From Oscarella lobularis (taxonomy: Eukaryota > Porifera > Homoscleromorpha > Homosclerophorida > Oscarellidae), in contig NC_089181.1 of NCBI RefSeq assembly GCF_947507565.1, positions 3,295,614 through 3,359,613 of the forward strand: a stretch of DNA of 64,000 nt, written 5' to 3'. The position numbers and the translations under genes were made by a program. The notes below the pieces were generated by a model. It did not search any database and was not told where the DNA came from. It saw only the letters and a list, made by a program, of their open reading frames with translations. Of the stretch, positions 22,001 to 35,376 are shown in pieces. Numbering within the stretch: the first letter of the stretch is position 1; the number at the start of each line of letters is the position of its first letter.

Positions 22001-25000
22001 CGATTATTATAATTTGTCGGCGTCGAATCCGGACGGGTGTCGTTCGTGCGCGTGTTCGTCGCGCGGAACGGTGACGGGGACGACGTGCGATTCGGTGACG
22101 GGTCGGTGCAAGTGCGTGGCGAATGTGATTGGGCGCGCGTGCGACGCTTGCGCCACTGGCTTCTATTTGACGAATGGACAGTGCGCAAGTTGCAACTGCC
22201 ATCCGCAGGGATCGCGAGACTCTGTCTGTGATCAGGTGACCGGGCAATGCACGTGTCTCACTGGTGTAGGAATCGGTCAGAGAGCCTGCGACGGATGCGC
22301 GAGCGGGTTTTTTCAGTTCACCGGAACGAGGTAGGATTTCTATAACGCTTCGTATCGATTGTACTATTGTTTTGGGTAGCTGTACGGCGTGCCAGTGCAA
22401 CGCGGCGGGAAGCGCGGGACCCAATTGCGATCAGACGACGGGAAAATGTTCCTGTAAGCAGTACGTCGAAGGCGACAAGTGCGACCAATGCAAAGCCGGT
22501 TTTACGACTCTCGCCGCCAACAATCCATTCGGCTGCAGCGCAGGTAGACAAATAAAATAAATAAATAAATAAATAAATGAATATTCGTTTCTAGCTCCTG
22601 AGGAACAAGGTCCTCCGACTCTGACGGCTCTCAATGACACGGCTGTTCGCGTCGCGTGGACGTCGCCGGAGAAACCGAACGGCATCGTCACGGAATACCA
22701 AGTCATTCGCAATTCGTCTCGTGTCGTCTTTCGCGGCGTCGCACTGAGCTACGTCGACACGGGACTCCAACCGAATTCCGTCTATACGTACAAAATTCGA
22801 GCGACGACAGCCGGCGGATCGACGGAAAGCGTAGCGCTATTTGTCAAGACTCTCCAAGGGCCGCCAGACGGCGTTTCACAGCCGGCACTCTCCGTCGTCA
22901 GTTCGACAATCGTAGCGGCAAGTTGGATTCAACCAGCCATGCCAAACGGAATCGTAACCAAGTACGAATTGGTCGACAAGACGACGAATCGAGTTCTTTT
23001 CTCCGGCTTACGTTTCTCCTTTCTTATCACCGGACTGTCGCCCTATTCCGCGTACGCGTACGCGATTCGTGCGTGTACGATTGGCGGATGCACGGAAAGT
23101 TCGTCAGCCGTCGTGTACACGCTCGAGGCGGCACCCGCGTCTCAGCCGGCGCCCGTGCTTCTCGTCGCCGATGTCGATCGTTTGACGATCGGCTGGGCGG
23201 CGCCGATGCGACCTAACGGCGTTCTCGACGAATACGTCGTATATCGGCGCGACGTTCCGTTTGTCGGCGTTGGACGCGTGATTAATCAATTCGCTGATAC
23301 GAGCGTCAACGTGACGACGGTGACGGGATTGGTGCCGTTTACCGAGTACGAATTCGCCGTGGAGTCGTCCACGCGAGGCGGATCGACGAAGAGTGCGTTC
23401 GCTCGCTTCAGAACGGCGGAAAGCGGTGAGAGAGAGAGAAAAACAATTTTCTTATAATGTTTATTTTATTTCTTTTCAGTTCCGCTTGGCGTGCCGCCGC
23501 CCGTTGCCGTCGTTTTGAGTTCGTCCTCCATTCGTCTTTCGTGGTCGGAAGCGGCGACGCCGAACGGCGTCGTTTTGCGCTATCGTCTTTACGACGAAAC
23601 GACGGCGACGATTTTGCACGTGGCAACGCGTCCGGGACAGTTCGTCGTTAGCGGATTGAGAGCGTTTACCGAGTACAAATTTCTCGTCGAAGTGTGCACG
23701 AGTGCGGGATGCGCGAACAGTTCGACGATCAGAAATCAAACGTTTGATGCGCGTAAGTATCATTCGGAAATAATGCGTGCGACTTGAGAGTTTTCCTATA
23801 GCGCCTGATGGTCAATCGCCGCCCGTCGTTTCGTCGGCTATTACCGCGTCTTCGGCGTCTTTTCGCTGGACGGAACCGGCCGTCCAAAACGGCCAAATCG
23901 CGTCGTATTCGCTCGAACGCAAAGCGGTTAGTTTCAGTCAAGCGAACGCCGTCGACGGACGATATTTCGAAGGCAACGGATACCTCCTCTTGTCGAGCAA
24001 CGTTTTCTACGGCGGATACCAATCGTCTATCAGTCTCGAATTCAAAACGTTTAATCCCGACGCTCTTCTCGTCTATTCCGGCGACAGTTCGCAAAGGGAT
24101 TTCGTCGCCATTCAATTAAACGCCGGTCGTCTTTACTTCATCTTCGATTGCGGTTCCGGTGCCGGCGTCGTACGACTGCCGAATTCGTCGCCGACGTTTT
24201 TCGACGGCGCGTGGCACACAGTCGTCGCCAGTCGACGCGGATCCGTCGGCACGTTGACCGTCGACGGCGTTTACAGCGGAAGCGGATCGTCATTCGGATC
24301 GGCGTCCGTAATCGGCGTAAATACGGGTTTCAACGTCGGCGGCTTGGCGTCGTCGTTTCGAAGCGACGCTCCGCGACCCGGCGAGTTTGCCGGTATTCCT
24401 GTAACGACAGTCGGCTTCTCCGGGGGAATTCGCGCTCTCGCGTTCGGTTCGTCGGGCGCTCCCGATTTAAGTGCGACGATTAGTGAGCGAAACGTTCGTT
24501 CGGCAGTCGACGGCGTTCCGCTTCTTTCCCAAGCTGGAATGCACTTCAAGGGCGGCGGATACGTCGTCGTCGACGCGTCGACGTCGCCGCTGGGCACGCG
24601 AAACGTCGACATTTCATTTCGCATGCGATCCGAGCAACAAAACGGAATTTTAGTCTTCGCTTTTAGCGATACGACGTCGGATTTCTTAGCGATTCTACTA
24701 TGGAACGGAGAAATTCGACTGGAGTTTGACAACGGCGGCGGCGTCGCTCGCACGACGACCGATTCGAGTCGCTCCGGCGTCAATATCTGCGACGGAAATT
24801 GGCATAGCGTTCGAATTTCCAAGCGCGATCTCGGCGGCGAAATCTTTGTCGACGGTTTTTCCGTCACGGCGTCGGTCAACGCACCCGGTTCCGATTTTCA
24901 TTTGAATTCGACGTCGGATATTTACGTAGGTGGTTTTGGAATTGCGGCGTCGAGAGCGGCGACGTTGGGCGTCGATTCGTCTCATTTTGGCGGCTGCATT

Positions 25001-28000
25001 CAGAATTTGACGATCGGCGGTCAGCGAGTCGGCACCGTGAAGGATTTGAGTTTGGTTAGTTTGGCTGGTTGTCCGGGCGTCGCTCAGACGTCTCCTCTTG
25101 CCTGTTCCGGCGGCATTCCCGCTATAATCGCGTCGGGATTAAGCCTAGCGGCCAACGACACGACCATGCAACCATTTACAGGTAAGAAAACGGGGGGAAA
25201 TAGTAGTTGTCTTCATATAAGAAACTATTTTTATAGAATATTTGTATCGCGTTCGCAGTGCCAATCGTGGTGGTTCGACGACGAGCACGTGGATTAGCGT
25301 TCATTCGAGGGAAGCGGGTGAGAGAGAGAAAGAGAGAGAGAGAGAGCGTATAATAATAATTAGTCCTCTAGCTCCGTCTGGTGTTCCTAGTCCAACTGTC
25401 TTATACGAAAGCAAATCAAACAGCGTTTCGGTATCGTGGACTCATCCGACTCGATCAAACGGAATCGTCACTCAGTACCGACTTCTTTTCTATTCCTATC
25501 ATCCGAACGACGTCGGCGTCGGAAATCCAACGACAGCGCCGCCTCTCGTCGCACTCATCGCCGACCCGTCGACTCTCTCCTACACGGCAATGAATCTTTC
25601 TCCGTATACGACCTATCAAGTCGTCGTCGAAGCGTCGACGAGCGCTGGATCGTCGCAGGGGCCCGCCGCTTCGTTTACGACGAGTCCGTCGCGACCGAGC
25701 GGCGTTCCGGCGCCGATCGCCGTCGTCGCGACGTCGCGTTCGCTCAACTTCACGTGGAGCGAGCCGACGCAGCCGAACGGCGTCATTCGTCTCTACGAAT
25801 TACACGTCAACGGTCACAGCGTCTATGAAGACACTCAACGTCAATTCTTACTCGAACGTTTAACGCCTTTTGTCAAGTACACCGTACAATTATTTGCTTG
25901 CACGTCGTCCGGTTGCACCGGCGGTCCGACGACGTCGATTTCGACGGCTGAGGACGTTCCGAGCGGCGTTCCGGCGCCGTCTCTCGTCGCCCAAGGCGCG
26001 CAAACCGTCCTGGCGACGTGGAGCGAACCGACGGCGAAAAACGGCATTATAACGCGCTACGAACTTCATCTCGTCGCCGGATCGTCGTCCGTTGTCGTTT
26101 TCGCTGGAACGGCACGTCGGGCGACCGTTCAAGGTCTCGTCGCCGGCACGAACTATTCGTTTTTCGTCAACGCGTCGACGAGCGTCGGCAGTGCCGTCGG
26201 ACCGTCGTCTTTCGTCGTGACGCTCGACGACGTCCCCGAAGGCGTTTCGCCGCCGATCGTCGTCGCCGTCGACGCGACGTCGACGCGATCGACGTGGACG
26301 GCGCCGACGAAACCGAACGGCGTCGTCGTCGAATATCGGCTTCTCGAAAACGAAAAGGAAATTTTTCGCGGACTCGCTTTCGCCTACACGTCGACGTCGC
26401 TCGAACCGTACGAAACGTACGACTACAAAGTGCAAGCGTGCACGTCGAAAGGATGCGGATCGAGCGTTCCGACGACGGTGCGAACGCTCGAGGCGCCGCC
26501 TATTGGGCAGCCCGTTCCCAACGTTACGATCGTCAATTCGACGGCTGTTTCGGTGATTTTCGGCGAGCCGACGGCACCGAACGGCGTCGTTCGTTATCGA
26601 CTCTACGTTCGCGGCGAAGTTCGCACGTTTGTCGCCTTTCGTGGAGCGTCCGGAGTCGATCCGGCGGTTATCGGCGATCTTTTGCCCTTTTCCAACTACA
26701 CGTTTTGGGTTGAGGTGTTGAACGGCGCTGGCTCGACGAATAGTTCCAGTACAACGGCAATGACCCATGCAGATGGTGCGTTTGTGAGAATATGCTCACA
26801 CAATTTCACTAAATCGTTTTCTTTTCCCCCCTAGCTCCTTACGGTGTCGTCGCTCCCTCCGTCGTCGTTTTAAACGCCACCGCCGTACGAGTAACCTGGC
26901 AAGCGCCGGCCCGATTGAACGGTCTCCTTCGCGGTTATCATCTCGACGTGGAAGAACATCGTCTCGAAGCGAGTCCTCCGATTCGCGTCGAAGCGGGATT
27001 TGCCTTAGAAGCGACAGTGACCTCTCTTAAACCGTTCACGGTCTATAACGTGTCGCTAACGGCAACGAGTAGCGGCGGAGCGACGACGAGTCGTTCGACG
27101 CCAGTTACGACAGCCGAAGCAGGTAAAAAGAACGAAAAAAAACCCTAGTTTGAATTATTATTATTATTATTATTTTAGATCCGATTGGTTTCGATCGTCC
27201 CACGGCTGTCGTCACTTCGGCTCGTTTTGTCGTCGTCGCCTGGGATTTGCCTTCGTCTCCCAACGGCGTGATAACGAGCTATCGCGTTCTGATTGACGGT
27301 CGTCTTGACGTCGTTTTAGCTGGGCACGTGCTGACGGCGAACGTGACGAATCTGTCGCCGTTCACGCGATATTTGATCGAAGTCGAAGCGTGCAATTCGG
27401 CCGGATGTACGACGAGCGACGCGCTCAACGCGACGACGGCCGTCGCCGTCGCGCAGGGCGTCGCACTGCCGACGCTGACGTCGATTACGGCGAGATCGAT
27501 TCGCGTCGAGTGGACGAAAGAGGACTTTTCGAACGGAATCGTTACGGCCTATTACATTCAGCGAAAAGTTTCCAATTCCGACGGCGAGACGATCGACGTT
27601 GCGAAATTATCGTCGTCAACGTTTCTGTACTTGGACGATTCGAAAGACTTGACGCCGTACACGACGTATTCGTATCGAATCAAAGTAGAGAATTTAGCTG
27701 GAAATGGGACGGGTGCATATGCCAATGTGACAACGAAACAAGCAGGTTCGCACGTCTCAAACGTTCTATAATAGACTACGATTTTTTGTTCCTTTTTTTC
27801 TTTAGCTCCACAAGGCGTTTCTTCTCCCGTAGCGTCGACGAGAAGTTCGTCGTCAATCGACGTCTTATGGAGTCCTCCCCAGGAGCCAAACGGAGTCGTA
27901 ACCACGTACGAACTAACGCGAATCGAAGTGCCGACAAATCAAATCGTTCGACGTCTATTTCCGGGAAGTCGGCTAGCGACGACGGCGACGGGATTGATGC

Positions 28001-31000
28001 CCTATACGAACTACAGTTTCATTTTAGCCGCGTGTACCGTCGCCGGTTGTGCGGAGAGTCCGTCGACGTACGCTCGAACGGCTGAAGCTCTCGCAACCGG
28101 ACTTTTACCGCCTACAGTGAGTCCGAGATCTTCCACGTCTCTAGTCGTTTCGTGGACGTCGCCGACGAATCCTAACGGCGTTTTACTCCGCTACGAACTG
28201 GAACGTCGAAATTTAGACAATCCATCGTCGTCATATGAAAAAGTTATTCTAATCGACAACCGAACGACGAATATCAACGATACGGCTCTCGACGTCTATC
28301 ATCGATATGAATATCGAGTTAGTTTCGTCAACGGTGCCGGAGCGACGATCTCGGTGCCGTCGACGCCTCCCGTTCGAACGAATGCCGACGTTCCGCTCGC
28401 CGGACCCAATGTCACGGCGACTGTCGTCAATCACACGTCGATTGTCGTCTCGTGGACGCAGCCGGCTTTGAAGCAGCTACGCGGTCCTCTAATCGGCTAT
28501 ACGTTTTATTACAAGGTAATGGGATCGAAAGAGAATGCCACGGCGCGATCGGTTGGCTTGGCAACGACGCACTTCCTAAACGATCTTCAACCGAATACGG
28601 ACTACGAATTCACCGTTTCGCTCGACAACGGAATTGGCGTTTCCGTCAGCGACGCTGTCGTCGCGCGAACTCTCGATGGCGCGCCGGAGGGCGTCGAACG
28701 GCCGACTCTTCGCGTTCTCAGCGCGACGCAAATCGAAGTGACCTGGTTCGAACCGACGACGCCGAACGGTCGAATCGTATCGTATTCCGTCGCGCGCGGA
28801 GGCGGAGGAGTCGTGCACAACGCGACGACGCCGTCTTCCGTCGTCGTCGACGGCTTGGAACCGTTTACGACGTATACGTTCACCGTGACGGTGTGCACTG
28901 TCTTTGACTGCGTCGCGAGTGCCGGCGCCACGGCGACGACAAGCGAAGCGACGCCGATCGGAATGGCTGCACCTACTTACGTCGTACTCAACGCTCGATC
29001 CGTCAACGTGTCGTGGATGCTTCCTAGTCGACCAAACGGCGCTATTACGTCGTACGAAGTGCGTCGCGTGCCCTACTTGCCCTGTTCGGACGTTTTACCC
29101 ACTGATGATCCGTCTGCGACGCCTACAAAGGAACAGTGCACGTACGTCGAGTGTCCGCTACTCACTCACGCACGATGCGGCGCCGCGTGCTACGATCTCT
29201 CAACCGAAGTCTGTTGCGCCGACGTCGTTCATAAAATCCGCAGCGGATATTTTTGCTGCGATGCGAATTACACAACGCGCGCTCGTCCGAACGACGTCTG
29301 CTGCGACGGACGATTTCACGACGAACAATCGGGCTTCTCTTGCTGCGACGGCAATTATATCGACGTTCCGTCCGGAAGCGTTTGTTGCGACGGCGTCGCG
29401 ACGAAAGGGGACGCGTGCTGCGACGGTCGCACGGCGTACGATTCGAGTCGGGAATTCTGCTGCGGCGGCGTCGTTCGTCTCGCGCACGTCAACGTCAAAT
29501 GCTGCGGCGAAAGCGTCGTTCTCAAGTCGAAGATTTGCTGCGACGGATCGGCGTACGATCGCGACGACGCGAAGACGTGCTGCGGCGCCCAATACGTTCG
29601 CAACGAAACGACGCTCTGCTGCGAATCGGTGACCGGCGCGGCGATTGCGTACGCGTACGCGTCGTCGGCGGCGAAAGCGACGTCGTTCGACGCCTGTTGC
29701 GGCACGGTGCGAATCAAAACGGCGGAGGCGTGCTGCAACGAACGCGGCTACGATCCCCTCACGCACGTCTGTGCCGATCGTTCGACGCTCTTGGGAAGTG
29801 GGCAAGCGTGCGGATCCGGCGCCGTTTGTCCCGTCGCCGACGCGGCGAGCGCTTATTGCGATCGATGCGATTTCGACATCAATGCTCGTGCGTGCGGCAC
29901 CGTCGACGGGAAATTCGCCTCGACGGCGTCGACTCCGACGGGAATGTCGCCGACATCCGGACCTCAGTTATGCGCCGGAAAAAGTCGTCTCGTCTTTAGC
30001 GGATTAGCGTTCTACGTCATTGATTCGACGGGACTTGAGCCGTTTAGCGAATATCGATACACGGTTGCGGCGTTGAATAACGAAGGAAATGCGACGAGTT
30101 TGCCGTCGAGCGTCGAGACCGCCGAAGCGGCACCCGACGGCGTTTCGGCGCCGTCGCTCAAGGCAATCGGTTCGACGGAAATCGAAGTGAAATGGACGGC
30201 ACCGTCGCAACCGAATGGAATCGTGCGTAAATATTCGCTCTATCGCGACGACGTCGTCGTCCTACGTCAGTCGTCGGATTTCGAGTTTGACGATTCGGCT
30301 TTGGAGCCGTTTACTTCGTACGCGTACACGCTCGAAGCGTGCACGACGGCGGGATGCACGAACAGTTCGGCGTCGAGCATTTTGACGCCGGAAGACGTAC
30401 CCATCGGCGTCGATGCGCCGCTAGCGACGCCACTGTCGCCCTACGCCATCCACCTCGCGTTTCGCTCGCCGCGAAAACCCAACGGGATTATCCTCGAATT
30501 TAACATATACGTCGATCGAAATTTAACGGCGATACTCGCCGGCTCGGCGAGCGAATTCAACGCCACGTCTCTGCAACCGTTTACTACGTATTCGTTTGAA
30601 ATTGAAGCGTGTACGAGCGTCGGCTGCGCGCGAAGCGCTCGCGTCGCGGCGACGACGCTCGAAGCGGCGCCGCTCGGCGTCGCGCCGCCGACGCTGACCG
30701 TATTGTCGGCGACTTCGATCGACGTTCAGTGGACGGTTCCGTCGACGACGAACGGCGTCGTTCTTCGCTACGTTTTGAGTCGCGACGGCGTGCAAATTTT
30801 CAACGGAACGCGTCTCGGATTTGCGGACGTGAATTTGACTCCGAGTACGAACTACGTTTATCGAGTGACGGCGACGACGGGCGGCGGGTCGACGACGAGT
30901 GATTCGGCGGCGATTCAAACGCCGGAAGATACGCCCGAAGGTCTGGCGAAGCCTCGACTCACTGCCGTCAATTCGACGGCAATTCTCGTCGTCTGGACGT

Positions 31001-34000
31001 CGCCCGCGCAACCAAACGGTCAAATAATCGGCTATCGTTTATTTGTCGACGGTGCAGCGACGAATGCAGGCTTGAAAACGAGTTTGATTGTCGACGGATT
31101 TGAGCCGTTTACTCGACATGAATTTCAAGTGGAGTCGTGCAACAGTAAAGGCTGCGCGCGGAGTCAACGCGAAGTGGCGACGACTCGAGAGGCGGCACCG
31201 GAGACGCTCGACGCTCCCGTGCTCGTCGCCTTGGGTCCGACAGCGATTCGAGTCGCCTGGTCGGCGCCGGCGAAACCGAATGGAATCATAACGCGATACG
31301 AAGTTTATCGAAAGGCGACGAGCGTCGGATCGATCGAAATTCTCATCCATTCGGATAACAGTTCGATTACGAGTTTCATCAACGTTGCGTCGCAGCTGAA
31401 ACCGTTTAGCGACTATCAGTACCGCGTGCGTGCCGTCAATAGTGCCGGCAGCGTCTATAGTTCGTACGCAATCGTTCGAACGGCCGAAGACGTTCCGACG
31501 GGACTCGCGACTCCGACGATTGTCGTCGACGGGCCGTCGGCCGTCAACGTCAGCTGGTCGCCGCCGTCGCAACCGAACGGATTGATTCGTCACTACGTCG
31601 TTCGCTATCGACTTTTCGTGCTCTCCGGACGGCCGCCCGTCGTCGGTGCGAACGTCTCCGGCAGCGAAATGACGACGCGCGTCGTTCGACTCGATCCCAA
31701 TACGGATTACGAGTTTCAAGTGATCGCTTTTAACGGCGCTGGAAGCGTCGAAAGCGCGTGGCAATTGGCGACGACTGATGAAGGATGTCCGGAACAACTT
31801 CAACTGATTGCCGCCGTTCGGAGTGTCGACGGCACGCAGTTGATTCTCTCTTGGAATGCGCCGCTTAAACCGAACGGTAATATTCAGTTATATCGTCTTT
31901 ACGCCGACACTGTGTACACTGTGTCGACGCGACGTTTCGTCTATAATCGTCTTACGCCGTTTACGGAATATCGCCTTCAGTTGGAAGCGTGCACGGCGTC
32001 GTGTTGCGCGCGCGGAATCAATCAGACTATTCGGACGGCCGAAGTAACGCCGACCGGTCAAAATGCGCCGACTTTGACGAGTCTCTCGCCGAACGAAGTC
32101 GAAATCGCGTGGCGACCGCCGAATTCGCCAAACGGCATTGTCACGACGTACGAAATCTATCGACGTCAAGTCGCCGGCAGCGGGAATCCGATCAACGCCG
32201 TGCTTCTCGTCACCCGCTTCGTCGTGGCGATCAATTCGACGTTGATCTACGTCGATCGTAATCTGTCGGCTTTTACTCGCTATCAGTACAGCGTTGTTGC
32301 CGTCAATAGCGTCGGTCGCGCTCAGAGTTCGTACGCCGACGTACAAACGGGTTCAGCGTCGCCGCTCGGTGTTCGTCCGCCGACGGTTAGGATCATTTCG
32401 GCGACGTCGGCGATCGTATCGTGGCGAGAGCCTTTGGAGCCCAACGGACTTATTTCTCTCTATACGGTGCGACGAAATGGGTCTGGAGTACACGACACAC
32501 TCGCGACGACCTTTGTGGATTCTGCGCTTGAGCCTTACACCGTCTACGCGTATTCTATTGAAGCGTGCACGGCTGGCGGTTGCACGGAAAGCGCTATGTC
32601 GTTCAATGTCACGTTCGAAGCGGCTCCAGCCGCCGTTCTTCCACCGAATCTTTTCACAATCAATTCGTCGGCGATTTACGCCAACTGGACCGATCCCGAT
32701 CAGCCAAACGGCATCGTAACGGAATATCTCGTCGAATACACCGGTTCCAGTCGTCGATCCGTCGGCGTCGCTCGTCAATTCGTCGCGACGAATCTCGCCC
32801 CGTATTCGCTTTACGACTTCCAACTGACGGCGTGTACAGTCGGCGGTTGTACGACGAGTTTGAAATCGACGGCTCGATCGGGTCCCGCCGCGCCGGAAGG
32901 ACTCGTCGCTCCGCGGCTGCAAGTCCAAGGATCGGAGAGTATTCTCGTCAGTTGGGGGGCTCCCGCCGTACCGAACGGCGTCATCGACACGTACAGGCTA
33001 ACGCGAAACGACAGCGTCGTCTACGTCGGCAAAGATACGCGTTTCCAAGACAGCGGACTCGTTCCGGGATCAAGCTACGTCTATCGTTACACGGCATCGA
33101 CTGTCGGCGGCGGCGGCACGTCGACGAGTTCGGCGAGCGTTGGTCGAACGAATCCCGACGCGCCGGCCGGTCTTGTCGCCCCCGACGTCTCGCCGCTATC
33201 GTCGACTTCGGTTCGAGTTACGTGGAAAGCGCCGGCACGTCCTAACGGCGCCATCGTTCGCTACGTCGTACTTGTTGACGGCGCGCGACGTTTCAACGGC
33301 ACGGCGAACGATTTCGCTCACGTCGTAATCGGCTTGTCGCCCTACTCGACGCATGATTTCCAAATTGAAGCGTGCACGGCGCGCGGATGCAGCGTCAGCG
33401 ACGCGACGTCGGAGACGACTCTCGAAGCGGCGCCAATTGGTCAAAACGCTCCGTCGCTCGTCGCGACGGCACGAACCGTTTTAGCTACGTGGAGTCCGCC
33501 CGACTCGCCAAACGGCGTGATTGTTGGTTACGAATTGCGACGGCGTCTTGCCGCCGCGGATTTCCCCGACGCGTGGAATCTCATCTACGTCGGTCCGGCG
33601 ACGTCGTTTCTCGACAACGATACGACATTGCGACCGTATATGCGCTACGAGTACAACGTGACGTCGTTGAACGGCGCCGGATCGGCGTCAAGTCCGCCGA
33701 CGCCAATTCGACTCGAAGAGGCGACGCCGGAGGGAATCGGCGCGCCGAACGTGACGAATATCGGACCCTATTCGTTCGACGTCGTCGTTCCAGAGCCGAC
33801 GTTTGCAAACGGAATCATCGTTCGCTATCGCGTTTCCGTGAACGGAACTGTCGTCGCAACCGACGTTCAGAATCGGCTTCGCGTGACGGAATTGAAACCG
33901 TTTACCGTTTTCGATATCACGGGCGACGTCTGTACGACGGCCGGCTGCGGAGCGAGTGCGTTATTGCGCGTCGTCACCGCCGAAGCGGCGCCGGACGGCC

Positions 34001-35376
34001 AAGGCGAGCCAATAACGGGCGCGGCGACGAGCACGAGCGTCGTTCTCACGTGGAACGAACCAAACGAGCCAAACGGAATAATAACAACGTGAGAACATGT
34101 TAGATTTTATTAGGTAAGGGTATTAGGAAGTCTTTGGCTTAGGTACAAGATTTGGAAGCGGACGTCTTGCCCGCAACCCCAGCAGCCTTTCGTCAATTCG
34201 TCGCTGTGCGCTGAAAGTGGCGAAGATCTCGTCTTTTCCGTCGTGGTCGGTTCTCCGCCGTCGCTCACCTTCACCTCCGTCAATCTAAAGCCGTATACGA
34301 CCTATCAGTTCCGATTGACGGCGATGAATTCGGCCGGTTCGGCGCTGTCGCCGTGGTCCGATGCCGTCACGACGTTGACCGATCGTACGACGAGAAATTT
34401 CGTCGGTTTGTATTTTTTAATTATTTTTGTCGTCAGGTCCTCGCTACACGGGCGTTTCTCCCTCGGCGACAGTTGACGGCACTTCCGTCACCGTCGATTG
34501 GTCGCAATCGTTCGAATACAACGCGGAAGTGCGCTTTTTCTTGATCTACGAAAACAACAACGTCGTCTTTCAAGGCCCGCGACGTTTACAGTACACGCGC
34601 CACGGTCTAGCGACGGGAAAAAGTAAGCGGGGAAAAGCGGAGAAACGCGCGAGAGAACATAGACAGTGTTTTTTTTCGTTTAGAATTTACTTATCACATC
34701 AATGTGGAGACAGACGAAGGCACAGCCGCGTCTAGCCAGGTTGAAATTACGACCGGCGACTCGATTGTCACGCCAACGTCTCGTTCGTCGACGAGGACGG
34801 CGACGGAGACGGAGTCGGTTTTGTTGCCGACTACGGGCGCTAATACGGGCGACACGCCGTTCTACGAATCGGTTGGATTCATAATCGGTATCGCATTGGC
34901 TGTGATCGTCATTCTTTTCATCATCGTGGCGATTTGCATGAGACGTTCGACTCCGTCGGAGGAGCAACGTCGGAAAGGGCGAAAAACGCATCGAGCGACG
35001 CGAACGTCCGCCTATTGGGCACCCCAGCCCATTCCCTTGGTGAGACTCGACTGCGTAAATAAATGAAATTTAATTAATAGTTATTGATTCTTTTTTTCCC
35101 GAGCAGCGCGGTCCTTCTCCTGCTCCCAGTCAAACCAGGCTAATAGACTCGCCCTCATTGAAGTATGATAGAACGTTGGAATGGACCGAGGGAGTTGCGC
35201 CTTCTGAATCAGCTGTAAGATTAGAAAGAAAGCTGTCAGGTCTTTCGTAATCGAGTTCTCTTCTCTTTCTCTAGTACGACGACGCAAAGCCGATAATCAT
35301 TGATTCTAGCTCAGGTTATTTTACCGACGATGTTTACGTTGCAGAGCATACGACATTTTCCGACACTCATCTGTAA
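19037..35376 (+). CDS. USH2A: Usherin (USH2A): giant laminin/FN3 ciliary adhesion protein
   Basis: Complete spliced gene of about 16 kb. It has a signal peptide (MSFLLFLVVALATTATKG), an N-terminal LamG-like module (about 19330-19970), a laminin N-terminal (type VI) domain (about 20030-20830) and ten laminin-EGF modules (20848-22545). FN3 modules then run to about 34730; I count about 34. A pair of laminin G domains sits inside the fifth FN3 and a Cys-Cys repeat block inside about the eighteenth. The transmembrane helix (FIIGIALAVIVILFIIVAI, about 34876-34932) precedes a cytoplasmic tail ending DTHL, the class I PDZ-binding motif also found at the C terminus of mammalian usherin. One exon, about 27807-34090, encodes over 2000 residues. 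In vertebrates usherin links stereocilia and the photoreceptor periciliary membrane through whirlin and ADGRV1. Domain order matches the vertebrate protein. Confidence 0.95.
20848..22545 (+). other. USH2A: Usherin: ten laminin-EGF modules
   Basis: Ten consecutive eight-cysteine laminin-type EGF repeats. They start with CECYGHSSECSESGTC and end with CDQCKAGFTTL, with typical cores such as CDCDVSGTVGG...TGQCPCKTNVMGLRC. The number equals that of vertebrate usherin as I know it. One intron splits the first module (20924-20982) and another precedes the tenth. Confidence 0.85.
23930..25160 (+). other. USH2A: Usherin: two laminin G domains inserted in an FN3 module
   Basis: After the FN3 start (SFRWTEPAVQNGQIASYSLE), the chain enters LamG 1 (ALLVYSGDSSQRDFVAIQL ... 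VVRLPNSSPTFFDGAWHTVV) and LamG 2 (NGILVFAFSDTTSDFLAILL ... NICDGNWHSVRISKRD). It returns to FN3 sequence after the intron at 25182-25217 (YRVRSANRGGSTTSTWISV). The LamG pair is therefore nested in one FN3 fold. Confidence 0.8.
25320..25346 (+). repeat. (GA)n microsatellite in usherin intron
   Basis: GAGAGAGAGAAAGAGAGAG-type purine run in a short usherin intron, just after the splice donor. Confidence 0.75.
29080..29970 (+). other. USH2A: Usherin: Cys-Cys repeat block inserted in an FN3 module
   Basis: About 300 residues carry roughly fourteen CC dipeptides at intervals of 10-22 residues (CCADVVHK..., CCDANYTT..., CCDGRFHDE..., CCGGVVRL...), a galaxin-like pattern, followed by a cysteine-rich segment (CDRCDFDINARAC). 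It is flanked by FN3 halves: ITSYEVRRVPYLPC before it, and DSTGLEPFSEYRYTVAALNN after it. I recall a similar block in vertebrate usherin. Confidence 0.75.

Noticed and set aside
25890-26768. Long minus-strand open frame (292 residues) opposite usherin
   Set aside because: It is an antisense shadow produced by the GTC/GAC-rich codon use of the FN3 exons. It has an Arg-rich, featureless composition. The same applies to 29200-29805, 30523-31023 and 31039-31803.
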